64,000 bases of DNA from JBQTKD01 sp963703165 (GTDB taxonomy: Bacteria > Actinomycetota > Actinomycetes > Sporichthyales > Sporichthyaceae). The stretch lies in NCBI GenBank assembly GCA_963703165.1, contig OY969798.1, forward strand, positions 2,604,001 through 2,668,000, given 5' to 3'. Positions 25,294-32,608 of the stretch are shown here, in pieces. The notes under the pieces were generated by a model. That model ran no database searches. It was not told the DNA's origin and saw nothing but the letters and a program-made list of their open reading frames with translations. Made by a program: the position numbers and the translations under genes. Each line of letters starts with the position of its first letter. Position 1 is the first letter of the stretch.

Positions 25294-25335
25294 GAAGATA
25301 TTGTGCCCGCGCAAACGGCAGAATTCAAGCAATTC

Positions 25336-25351
25336 TCGAACACATGTTCGA
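25336..25351. promoter_or_regulatory. Perfect LexA/SOS box upstream of the HNH nuclease gene
   Basis: TCGAACACATGTTCGA is an exact match to TCGAAC-N4-GTTCGA. It lies between the stop of the next gene (25360) and the nuclease start at 25293, so only the nuclease gene is the plausible target. Confidence 0.85.
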
Positions 25352-25359
25352 ATACTTGA

Positions 25360-26307
25360 TCAGTCGAGATACCGCTCGAACCAGGACAGCAGCTTGGTCC
25401 GGGCCTCCGCGGCCGCCGCGGCGTTGTAGCGGGGGCCGGTGTCGTTGAAGAAGGCGTGGTCGGCGCCCGCGTAGGTGAGGATCTCGTGGCTCAGGTTGGC
25501 CTTCTCCAGGGCGGCGTTGACGGCATCCCGGCCGGCGTTGACCCGGGTGTCGTTGCCCGCGAAGATGCCGAGCACAGCGGACCGGGACCCGGCGAAGTCC
25601 GGGGCGGCGGGCGCCGGTCCGTAGAACGGGATCGCCGCCTCGATGCGCTTCTCCTGCCCGGGACCGGTCTGCAACAGGTTCCAGGTCATGGCGCCCCCGA
25701 AGCAGAAGCCGATCACACCGAGCTTCTCCTTCGGCATGCGATCGAGCAACTCGTCGATGGCCGCCTTCAGGTCACCCAATTGCTGCTCCAGCGGCATGCC
25801 GGACAGCGCAGCGGTCGCGGCGGCCTGATCGTCGAAACCGGCCGTGCCGCTGGGCCCGGTCCGGGAGAGCAGGTCCAGGCACAGCGCGGAGTAGCCGTCC
25901 TTCGCGAACCGGCCGACCAGGTCGTAGAAGTGTGGCGTCAGACCCTTGTTCTCGTGGATGACCAGCAACGCGCCCTTGGCCTTACCGACGGCCTTCTTCC
26001 ATGCGGCGCGATAGGTCACCCCCGCCGCGGTGAAGGTGATCAGCTCCCCGGCATCCGGGCCGGTCGCCGGAGCGGGCGTCGATCCAGGTGCCGTGGGCGT
26101 CACTGCGGGCGTCACTGAGGGCGACACCGGCGGCGCCACCGTGGCCACCTCGTCGTCCTTGTCGCCACCGCAGGCCGCGAGCAGACCGGTCGCGCCGGCG
26201 ACACCGACCCCGAGCAGTCCGAGCCGTCGCACCGCCTCGCGGCGGGTCAGCAAACCTTCCGCGTACTCTTCGGTAACCTCGCCGATCAGGTACTCGCGCA
26301 TCGCCAT
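25360..26307 (-). CDS. Dienelactone hydrolase family protein, secreted
   Basis: A 315-aa alpha/beta hydrolase. The N terminus carries an Arg-Arg signal and lipobox-like end ('RREAVRRLGLLGVGVAG' then 'LLAACGGDKDDE'), followed by a Pro/Thr-rich linker. The nucleophile elbow is 'GVIGFCFGGAMTWNLL' (Cys nucleophile G-F-C-F-G, as in dienelactone hydrolase). Asp is in 'GIFAGNDTRVN' and His in 'YAGADHAFFNDTG'. ATG 26307 begins MAMREYLIG. Likely hydrolyses a lactone or ester outside the membrane; substrate unknown. Its start is 22 bp from the divergent gene. Confidence 0.87.
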   Translation of the reverse strand: MAMREYLIGEVTEEYAEGLLTRREAVRRLGLLGVGVAGATGLLAACGGDKDDEVATVAPPVSPSVTPAVTPTAPGSTPAPATGPDAGELITFTAAGVTYRAAWKKAVGKAKGALLVIHENKGLTPHFYDLVGRFAKDGYSALCLDLLSRTGPSGTAGFDDQAAATAALSGMPLEQQLGDLKAAIDELLDRMPKEKLGVIGFCFGGAMTWNLLQTGPGQEKRIEAAIPFYGPAPAAPDFAGSRSAVLGIFAGNDTRVNAGRDAVNAALEKANLSHEILTYAGADHAFFNDTGPRYNAAAAAEARTKLLSWFERYLD

Positions 26308-26329
26308 GACAATCAAGATAGGCGCAGCC

Positions 26330-27088
26330 ATGGAGAAGATCACCGCGGCACTGGCAGGCCAGCACGCAGAACTGAATGGACTGCTGGCCGGGCTGGACGA
26401 CGCCGGGTGGGCACGGGCGACGCGTTGCCCCGGCTGGGACATCGCCGACGTGGTGCTGCACCTCGCGCAGACCGAGGAGATCGCGCTCGGCTCCATGCGC
26501 GGCGACATGGACGGGGCGCTGCTCGGTGCCGGCTTCGCGGATTTCGAGCGGTCGGACGTCGATGCCACGGCCGGCGAAGCGGTCACCCGGCAACGCGGCG
26601 CGAGCCCGGCCGAACTGATGGCGCGCTGGGAGAAGGTCTCGCAGGCCGCGGTCGCGACCTTCGCCGCCGCGGATCCGGCGCTTCGGGCCCAATGGATTCA
26701 CGGGCAACTGCCCGCCCGCACCCTGGCCACCACGCGGCTGGCGGAGTGCTGGATCCACACCGGCGACGTCGCCGGGGCCGTCGGCGTGAAGCTCGAACCC
26801 ACCGATCGGCTCTGGCACATCGCCCGCCTGGCCTGGCGCACGTTGCCTTACGCGCTCTCGCGGGCCGGGCAGGTCCTCGTCGCCGGAGTGACCTTGGAAC
26901 TGACGGCACCCGACGGAAGCCTCTGGGAGTTCACCGACCCCGAGAAGCGGTCCCTCACCACGATCCGCGGATCCGCGGAGATGTTCTGCGAGGTCGCGGC
27001 CCGCCGGATCTCGGGGGACGAGAGCGGCCTGGAGGCCACCGGCCCGGACCGCCACGCCGTGCTCGACCTCGTAAGGACGTTCGCCTGA
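26330..27088 (+). CDS. Mycothiol-dependent maleylpyruvate isomerase-fold protein (TIGR03084 type)
   Basis: A 252-aa protein with a DinB-like four-helix N-terminal domain ('TRCPGWDIADVVLHLAQTEE' carrying the metal-ligand His) and a C-terminal SCP2-like part, resembling the TIGR03084 group of mycothiol-dependent maleylpyruvate isomerase relatives. ATG 26330 is used; the frame is open further upstream but lies over the divergent gene. TGATG joins it to the next methyltransferase gene. Exact reaction unknown. Confidence 0.82.
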   Translation: MEKITAALAGQHAELNGLLAGLDDAGWARATRCPGWDIADVVLHLAQTEEIALGSMRGDMDGALLGAGFADFERSDVDATAGEAVTRQRGASPAELMARWEKVSQAAVATFAAADPALRAQWIHGQLPARTLATTRLAECWIHTGDVAGAVGVKLEPTDRLWHIARLAWRTLPYALSRAGQVLVAGVTLELTAPDGSLWEFTDPEKRSLTTIRGSAEMFCEVAARRISGDESGLEATGPDRHAVLDLVRTFA

Positions 27089-28179
27089 TGAGCACCCTTG
27101 AATGTGACGACGCTGCGTTCGATGAGGAGCGCGCCGACAAGTTCCGTAAGCGCATGTTCCAGACCTTCTCCGGCGGTGTGGTCACGCTGCAGGTCGACCT
27201 CGCGGTGCGCACCGGACTGCTCGACACTCTCGCGGCGGGCCCGGGCACCAGCGACGACCTCGCGGAGCGCGCCGGCCTGCAGGAGCGACATGTGCGCGAG
27301 TGTCTCGGCACGCTGGCGACGGCCTACATCGTCGATTACGACGCAAGCACTCGGACCTACACGCTGCCCGCCGAACACGCCGCGGTGCTGACCGGCGGTG
27401 GCTCCGGCAACGTCGCGCCCCTGGCCCGCATGATGTCCCTGCTCGCACCGCACGTCTCCGCGGTCGCGGCGACGTTCCGCGAGGGCGGAGGCGTCCCGTA
27501 CGAGGCGTACCGCCCGGAGTTCACCGAGGTCATGGACGGCCTGTCCCGTGGTCTGATGGATGGTCAGTTGATCGACGGGATCCTCCCGCTCGCGGGTGAT
27601 CTGCCGCAGCGGTTGGCTGCGGGGCTGCGGGTCGCCGACGTCGGATGCGGAACCGGTCATGCGCTGAACCTCATGGCTGCTGCCTTCCCCGCGTCCACGT
27701 TCGTCGGCCTCGACTTCTCGACGGAGGTCATCGCGGCGGCACGGACCGAGGCGTTGGCCGTGGGACTGACCAACGTCGAGTTCGAGGTCCAGGACGTCAC
27801 CGCACTCGAGGCCGCCGAGCCCTTCGACGTCGTGTTTGCGTTCGACTCGATCCACGACCAACGCGACCCGGCCGCGGTGCTGCGGTCCATCCACGATGTG
27901 CTGGCCCCCGACGGCATGTTCGTGATGATGGACATCCGCGGGCACAGCGCGCTCGAGGACAACATCGGCAACCCGTTCGCGCCGATGCTCTACGGCATCA
28001 GCACCCTGCACTGCATGCAGGTCTCCCTCGCCCTGGGCGGAGCGGGCCTGGGCACCATGTGGGGCGAACAGACGGCCCGCCAGATGCTGACCGACGCAGG
28101 CTTTGTGGCTGTGGAGGTGCACCCCGTCCCCGAGGACCCGATGGATTCGATCTACCTCGCGACCAAGGGGATGCGGTGA
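27088..28179 (+). CDS. SAM-dependent methyltransferase with N-terminal winged helix
   Basis: A 363-aa protein. An N-terminal winged-helix region ('GTSDDLAERAGLQERHVREC') as in O-methyltransferase-like proteins related to Rv2258c is followed by a class I methyltransferase core: motif I 'LRVADVGCGTGHALNLMA', then 'FVGLDFSTEVIAAA'. It overlaps the preceding gene by 1 bp and the following methyltransferase by 4 bp. Substrate unknown, probably a small molecule. Confidence 0.85.
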   Translation: MSTLECDDAAFDEERADKFRKRMFQTFSGGVVTLQVDLAVRTGLLDTLAAGPGTSDDLAERAGLQERHVRECLGTLATAYIVDYDASTRTYTLPAEHAAVLTGGGSGNVAPLARMMSLLAPHVSAVAATFREGGGVPYEAYRPEFTEVMDGLSRGLMDGQLIDGILPLAGDLPQRLAAGLRVADVGCGTGHALNLMAAAFPASTFVGLDFSTEVIAAARTEALAVGLTNVEFEVQDVTALEAAEPFDVVFAFDSIHDQRDPAAVLRSIHDVLAPDGMFVMMDIRGHSALEDNIGNPFAPMLYGISTLHCMQVSLALGGAGLGTMWGEQTARQMLTDAGFVAVEVHPVPEDPMDSIYLATKGMR

Positions 28180-28979
28180 AGGCCGGGGGCAGCATGGGTG
28201 GCCTGGACTGGGGCGACGGGCGCTACGAGGACACCGCTCCCGAACTCATGCCCGCGGCGGCGGCGGCATTGGCCGCCGCCGAGATCAAGCCCGGCGCGGC
28301 CGTGCTCGACGTCGGGACCGGGACCGGCAACGCCGCTGTCGCTGCCGGTCGAATCGGGGCCCGGGTCCTCGGGATCGACCCGGCGCCGCGCCTGGTGTCG
28401 GTGGCCAAGGCCAGAGCCGCGGACCTCGGACTTCCGATGGAGTTCCGCGTCGGCACCTCCACCGCACTGCCGGTCCCGGACGCGAGTCAGGACGTCGTGC
28501 TCTCGGTGTTCGCGGTCATTTTCGAACCGAACGGTCCGGGTGCGGTCGCGGAACTCGTGCGGGTCGCCCGACCCGGCGGGCGCATCGTGCTCACCGCCTG
28601 GACGTCCGACGGCGCGATCTTCCGCACCGGCCGGCTCATGCGCCAAGCCATCGCCTCCGTCTCGCCGCCATCCGCCGGTCCACCGCCGACCGATTGGACC
28701 GACCGCGCGGTCGTCGTCGACCTGTTCGCCTCGCATCCGGTCACCCTGACCGACAGCGACCACCCGTTGACGTTCCGGGCGGCGAGCCCTGCGGCCTGGT
28801 TCGACGCCACCGAGCAGTACCACCCGGCGTGGCGGGCCGCGCGGCGGCTGCTCGACGACGCGACCTGGGCCCAGCTGCGCGACGCCTCGGTGCAGGAGCT
28901 GTCCGCAGGCAACGAGGATCCCGACGCCTTCGCCGCGACCAGCACCTTCCGGGTGTTCCGCGCCGACGTGAACCGCTGA
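28176..28979 (+). CDS. Class I SAM-dependent methyltransferase
   Basis: A 267-aa protein with motif I 'AAVLDVGTGTGNAAVAAG', the acidic residue after strand 2 ('ARVLGIDPAPRLVSVA') and 'ARPGGRIVLTAWTSDG', typical of ubiquinone/menaquinone-like methyltransferases. GTG 28176 overlaps the previous stop; ATG 28194 is an alternative start. It is the last of a three-gene string. Substrate unknown. Confidence 0.85.
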   Translation: MKAGGSMGGLDWGDGRYEDTAPELMPAAAAALAAAEIKPGAAVLDVGTGTGNAAVAAGRIGARVLGIDPAPRLVSVAKARAADLGLPMEFRVGTSTALPVPDASQDVVLSVFAVIFEPNGPGAVAELVRVARPGGRIVLTAWTSDGAIFRTGRLMRQAIASVSPPSAGPPPTDWTDRAVVVDLFASHPVTLTDSDHPLTFRAASPAAWFDATEQYHPAWRAARRLLDDATWAQLRDASVQELSAGNEDPDAFAATSTFRVFRADVNR

Positions 28980-29014
28980 GCGCAGGCTCCAGCGCTCCCG
29001 CGTACGGTGGATCC

Positions 29015-29797
29015 ATGGCCAGTTTCGTGTTCGTGCATGCCCATCCCGACGACGAGGCGATCGCCAGCGGGGGCCTGATCATGGCGGCCGTCGAGGCCGG
29101 CCACGAGGTGAGCGTGGTGTTCGCGACCTCCGGCGAACGCGGTGAGACGCCCGAGAACCTGGACGGCCACGGCAGCCTCGGTGAACTCCGCGCCGCGGAG
29201 GCACGGGCGGCCGGCGAGCTGCTCGGGAACCGGGTGGACTTCCTCGGTTACAGCGATTCGGGCGAGGACCCCGCCGCCGCCGGCGCGGACAGCTTCGCCG
29301 CCGCGAACGTCGAGGAGGCCGCGGGGCGGCTGTTCGACCTGTTGAAGACCGTGTCCGCGGACGTGCTGATCGGGTACGACGAGTTCGGCGTCACCGGTCA
29401 TCCCGACCACCGGCAGGTCCACGTCGTCACCCGCCGAGCCGCGGAGCTGGCGGAGGACGCCGGGCTGACGCTGTGGTGCTACGAAGGCACCCTCGGCAAG
29501 AAGCAGCTCGAGACGTTCACCCAACTGATTGCCAGTCAGACGCCGCCGGGGGAGGAGCCCCGGGACCTCGGTCTGCGATCCGGGGAGACCACGGGCGTGC
29601 TCACGGTGGCCGTCGACGTCCGCGCGTGGGTCGACCGCAAGCGCGCGGCCATGGCTCTGCACGCCAGTCAGATCGGACCGGAATCGGTCTTCCTGAGCGT
29701 TCCGGCAGCGGTCTTCGCGGACCTGTGGGGCACCGAGTACCTGCTCGCTCCCGGTGGCATCGGTCCGCTGGCCGAGTTCGCGATGGGCCCCGGCTGA
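29015..29797 (+). CDS. PIG-L/LmbE-family zinc deacetylase
   Basis: A 260-aa protein with the zinc motif 'VHAHPDDEAIASGG' (H10, D12 or D13) and a second motif 'GVTGHPDHRQVH'. This is the LmbE/MshB/Mca fold that removes acetyl or amide groups from GlcNAc-type conjugates. In actinobacteria, members act in mycothiol synthesis or detoxification. The sequence alone does not tell MshB, Mca and other paralogues apart, and no other mycothiol gene is beside it. Confidence 0.85.
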   Translation: MASFVFVHAHPDDEAIASGGLIMAAVEAGHEVSVVFATSGERGETPENLDGHGSLGELRAAEARAAGELLGNRVDFLGYSDSGEDPAAAGADSFAAANVEEAAGRLFDLLKTVSADVLIGYDEFGVTGHPDHRQVHVVTRRAAELAEDAGLTLWCYEGTLGKKQLETFTQLIASQTPPGEEPRDLGLRSGETTGVLTVAVDVRAWVDRKRAAMALHASQIGPESVFLSVPAAVFADLWGTEYLLAPGGIGPLAEFAMGPG

Positions 29798-29883
29798 GGA
29801 CCGTGTGCTGATGGACAGCGTGCAGGTCCGCCGGATCACCGCCTAGTCTGCAGATCAGAGCCGACTTAACGGGAGGAACACCC

Positions 29884-30273
29884 ATGGCAAGCGTTCGTCA
29901 CCACGTACAGATCAATGCCGCTCCGGATGAGGTCTGGAAGGTGATCAGCGACGTCGGGTCGGTCTCGAACTGGTTCGGCCCCATCGTCAGCTCCTCCGCC
30001 ACCGCGACCGGGCGCATCGTCACCCTCGGCGACGGCACCGAGATCGACGAGGACACGATCACCCTCGACGACTCCTTGCGGCGCTTCCAGTACGCCATCA
30101 AGACCGGCCTGCCCGTCGAGCACCACGTCGGTACCTTCGACGTCATCCCGAGCGGCGACGGCTCACTCGTCATCTACGGCACCGACGTCCGCCCGGACGA
30201 ACTCGGCCCCACCTTCGACGCCGTCACCGGTGAAGGCCTCAAGGGCCTCAAGTCGTACATCGAAGGCGGCTAG
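29884..30273 (+). CDS. SRPBCC-family polyketide cyclase/START-like protein
   Basis: A 129-aa protein opening with 'SVRHHVQINAAPDEVWKVIS', the characteristic first strand and helix of the SRPBCC ligand-binding fold, followed by alternating strands and a long C-terminal helix ('EGLKGLKSYIEGG'). 'gggagg' precedes the ATG. It is preceded by 86 bp of noncoding sequence and its stop overlaps the convergent ECF sigma gene by 4 bp. Ligand unknown. Confidence 0.83.
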   Translation: MASVRHHVQINAAPDEVWKVISDVGSVSNWFGPIVSSSATATGRIVTLGDGTEIDEDTITLDDSLRRFQYAIKTGLPVEHHVGTFDVIPSGDGSLVIYGTDVRPDELGPTFDAVTGEGLKGLKSYIEGG

Positions 30274-31118
30274 TCCGCCGGCACAATCTCCATCTCGGCG
30301 AGCTGCTCCGGGTCGGCGACCACGTCGACGGCCCGGATCAGACCGTCGAGGATCGTGAACATGAGAACCAGCTTGAGCGTGCCGTCGAGGATGACCGTCG
30401 CTCCGGGCAGCCCGTCGACGAACGCGGTCCGCGCGGCCTGCGCCCTGCCGTTGTAGAAGCCGGCGACGACCTCGGCGCCGCGGACCCGTCCGGGGCCGCC
30501 CATCGCGATCGCCGTCTCGTCGGGGATGAAATCGACGTCGGGGTCGAGCATCTCCAGCAGACGTTCGAACTGCCCGTTGCGGGCCGCGTCCAGGAACGCG
30601 TCGACAAGTTCTTTCTGCTGAGCTCGGTCCGACGGCGTTGCCTCCGGATCAGCCTGCACGCGGCGGCGCGCCCGGCTGGCCAGCTGGCGAGTCGCGGCGG
30701 GATTGCGGCCCACGATCGGCGCGATCTCCTCGAACGGCACCGCGAAGAGGTCGTGCAGCACGAACGCGAGGCGCTCGGCCGGGGCGAGGGTGTCCAGCAC
30801 GACCAGCAGTGCCAGGCCGACGGAGTCCGCGAGCACCGCCTCCTGCTCCGGGTCGATCGGGTCGGGTTGCTCGGGCCGCTCCTCCAACGAGTCCTCGCGC
30901 CGGGAGGTGCGTGAGCGCAGCGTGTCCAGGCAGATCCGCCCGACCACCGTGGTCAGCCACCCACCGAGGTTGTCCACCTCGTCGCCGTCCACCCGGGACA
31001 GGCGCAACCAGGCTTCCTGCACCGCATCCTCGGCCTCGGCGTTGGATCCGAGCATCCGCGTTGCGACCCCGAGCAGGCGCGGTCGTTCGGCGTCGAAGCG
31101 TGCAGCGAGGGCGTCCAC
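30270..31118 (-). CDS. ECF41-type sigma factor with SnoaL-like C-terminal domain
   Basis: A 282-aa sigma factor: region 2 'RMLGSNAEAEDAVQEAWLRL' and 'LGGWLTTVVGRICLDTLRSR', region 4 'LAPAERLAFVLHDLFAVPFE', then a C-terminal SnoaL-like domain (from about residue 165) in place of an anti-sigma factor. The divergent carboxymuconolactone-decarboxylase-like gene at 31225 is the classic ECF41 partner. The intergenic DNA carries two ECF41 promoter matches facing opposite ways, so autoregulation is likely. Start GTG 31118. Confidence 0.88.
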   Translation of the reverse strand: MDALAARFDAERPRLLGVATRMLGSNAEAEDAVQEAWLRLSRVDGDEVDNLGGWLTTVVGRICLDTLRSRTSRREDSLEERPEQPDPIDPEQEAVLADSVGLALLVVLDTLAPAERLAFVLHDLFAVPFEEIAPIVGRNPAATRQLASRARRRVQADPEATPSDRAQQKELVDAFLDAARNGQFERLLEMLDPDVDFIPDETAIAMGGPGRVRGAEVVAGFYNGRAQAARTAFVDGLPGATVILDGTLKLVLMFTILDGLIRAVDVVADPEQLAEMEIVPAD

Positions 31119-31135
31119 GACTTTTTCTCCCGTTC

Positions 31136-31162
31136 GGTCACATCCGCGTGCTGGGTTCCGTC
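31136..31162 (+). promoter_or_regulatory. ECF41-type promoter for the AhpD-like gene
   Basis: GGTCACA at 31136-31142, a 16-bp spacer, then CGTC at 31159-31162. This matches the published ECF41 promoter consensus TGTCACA-N16-CGTC at all but one position. It reads rightward into the gene at 31225. Confidence 0.75.
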
Positions 31163-31170
31163 ATAGCAGT

Positions 31171-31197
31171 GACGGATCAAGAAGTCCCGATGTGACG
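31171..31197 (-). promoter_or_regulatory. ECF41-type promoter for the sigma factor gene
   Basis: On the minus strand CGTCACA (31197-31191), a 16-bp spacer, then CGTC (31174-31171), again one base from TGTCACA-N16-CGTC. It reads leftward into the sigma factor gene (start 31118), implying autoregulation. Confidence 0.75.
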
Positions 31198-31224
31198 GGA
31201 CGCAACGGGGAAGGACACCTCATC

Positions 31225-31680
31225 ATGTCTGCTCGACTCGACATCCAGGCCCTGCTACCGACGCTGTACCAGGGCGTCGCGGTGTTCTACAAGGCCGCGC
31301 ACTCGGTCGGCGTGCCCAGCAGCACCCTGGAACTGATTCACCTGAGGGTCAGTCAGATCAATGGCTGCGCGGCGTGCATCTACTCGGGCACCGTGGTGGC
31401 CCGCAAGAACGGGGAGACCGAGGAGCGTCTCTCGACGATCGTCGCGTGGCGGGAGACCGAGTGGTTCACCCCCGCCGAGCGCGCGGTGTTGGAACTCTCC
31501 GAGTACGCGACCCGGTTGGCCGACACGTCCGACGCCGTGCCCGACCACATCTGGAACGCCGCTGCCGAGCACTTCGCGGACGAGCAGATGGCCGCGATCG
31601 TGCTGTGGATCGCGACGTCGAACTTCTTCAACCGGCTCAACGTCACCACGGCACTGCCCGCCGGGCAGGTCTGGGGTTAG
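31225..31680 (+). CDS. Carboxymuconolactone decarboxylase/AhpD-like protein
   Basis: A 151-aa all-helical protein with the peroxidase-related motif 'LIHLRVSQINGCAACIYSG': the CxxC pair (C-A-A-C) and the preceding E/His-type residues are those of AhpD-like alkylhydroperoxidase proteins. 'ggggaagga' lies before the ATG. It is divergent from the ECF41 sigma factor and under a matching promoter, so it is the expected target. Probable role: thiol-based peroxide reduction; substrate not known. Confidence 0.88.
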   Translation: MSARLDIQALLPTLYQGVAVFYKAAHSVGVPSSTLELIHLRVSQINGCAACIYSGTVVARKNGETEERLSTIVAWRETEWFTPAERAVLELSEYATRLADTSDAVPDHIWNAAAEHFADEQMAAIVLWIATSNFFNRLNVTTALPAGQVWG

Positions 31681-31689
31681 CCTCACCCG

Positions 31690-31974
31690 GTGATCATCAT
31701 CGCCGGATGGCTGCAGGTGGCGGCCGAGGACCGAGCCGCCTACCTGCGGGACTGCGCTGCGGCCATGACTGCCGCCGCGGCCGCGCCGGGGTGCCTGGAC
31801 TTCGTGCTCTCGGCCGACCCGCGCCACGCGGACCGGATCCGGATCTTCGAACGGTGGGAGACCGACGAGGATCTGGACCGGTTCCGCGGCAGCGGACCGG
31901 ATGACGACCTGAGCGCGCGGATCCTCGGGGCCGAGGTTGCCCGCTACCGCATCAGCGCCGTCGAGGACCCGTGA
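31690..31974 (+). CDS. Antibiotic biosynthesis monooxygenase (ABM) domain protein
   Basis: A 94-aa dimeric alpha-beta barrel protein: N-terminal strand 'MIIIAGWLQVAAEDRAAYL', 'APGCLDFVLSADPRHADRI' and 'RIFERWETDEDLDRF'. GTG 31690 is 9 bp after the AhpD-like gene, so it is likely in the same ECF41-controlled transcript. Members are monooxygenases or heme/small-aromatic binding proteins; substrate unknown. Confidence 0.83.
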   Translation: MIIIAGWLQVAAEDRAAYLRDCAAAMTAAAAAPGCLDFVLSADPRHADRIRIFERWETDEDLDRFRGSGPDDDLSARILGAEVARYRISAVEDP

Positions 31975-32013
31975 TCGAATAGCGGGGAGGCCGGACGACG
32001 CGAGGAGGCAGCG

Positions 32014-32439
32014 ATGCTGCGGGCAAGTGCAGTGGTGGTGGCGGTCCTGATCGGTGGCGGTCTGTCCGCCTGCGGGTCCGATTCGGAATCCGACGTGGCG
32101 GCGCCGCCCGTATCCACTGCCGCTGCCGTCGCGTGGAAGCAGGTCGACCCGGCCGAGTTCGAGAAGTTGATCAAGGCTGACAAGGGCACGCTGATCAACG
32201 TCCACGTCCCGGACGAGGGCGAAATCAAGGGCACCGATCACCACATCGCCTACGACAAGATCATCGGCGACTCGCACCTGCCCAAGGACAAGTCCGACGA
32301 GCTGCTCATCTACTGCCGCTCCGGGAACATGTCCGCGCAGTCCGGCCGGGCCCTCACCGACGCGGGATACACCAACGTCGTCGAACTCCGTGGCGGCTTC
32401 AACGCCTGGAAGGCATCCGGCCGCACGCTGAAAGGCTGA
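32014..32439 (+). CDS. Rhodanese-like lipoprotein
   Basis: A 141-aa protein with a lipobox ('VLIGGGLSACGSDSESD') and one rhodanese domain. The active-site loop is 'LLIYCRSGNMSAQSGRAL', with the catalytic Cys of C-R-S-G-N-x-S. It is predicted to be tethered outside the membrane and to carry sulfur as a persulfide. A short stem (gctgac-acacc-gtcagc, 32435-32451) follows the stop. Confidence 0.88.
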   Translation: MLRASAVVVAVLIGGGLSACGSDSESDVAAPPVSTAAAVAWKQVDPAEFEKLIKADKGTLINVHVPDEGEIKGTDHHIAYDKIIGDSHLPKDKSDELLIYCRSGNMSAQSGRALTDAGYTNVVELRGGFNAWKASGRTLKG

Positions 32440-32608
32440 CACACCGTCAGCTGAAAGGTTGATTCGATTCGGACGGACATGTTCGGATCGATCATGGAAC
32501 CGCCCGACCGCTTCGGGTCAAGCACCTGTCAAGACCGACCGAAGCTACGGAGGTCCGCGCAGTGATGCGCGGGACCGTATGTCCGTTGTTGGTAGCGGGA
32601 GGGCGTCA

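Noticed and set aside
32435..32475. Hairpin gctgac/gtcagc after the rhodanese gene with a short direct repeat 'gctgaaagg'
   Set aside because: Only a 6-bp stem; could be a weak terminator but not strong enough to list.
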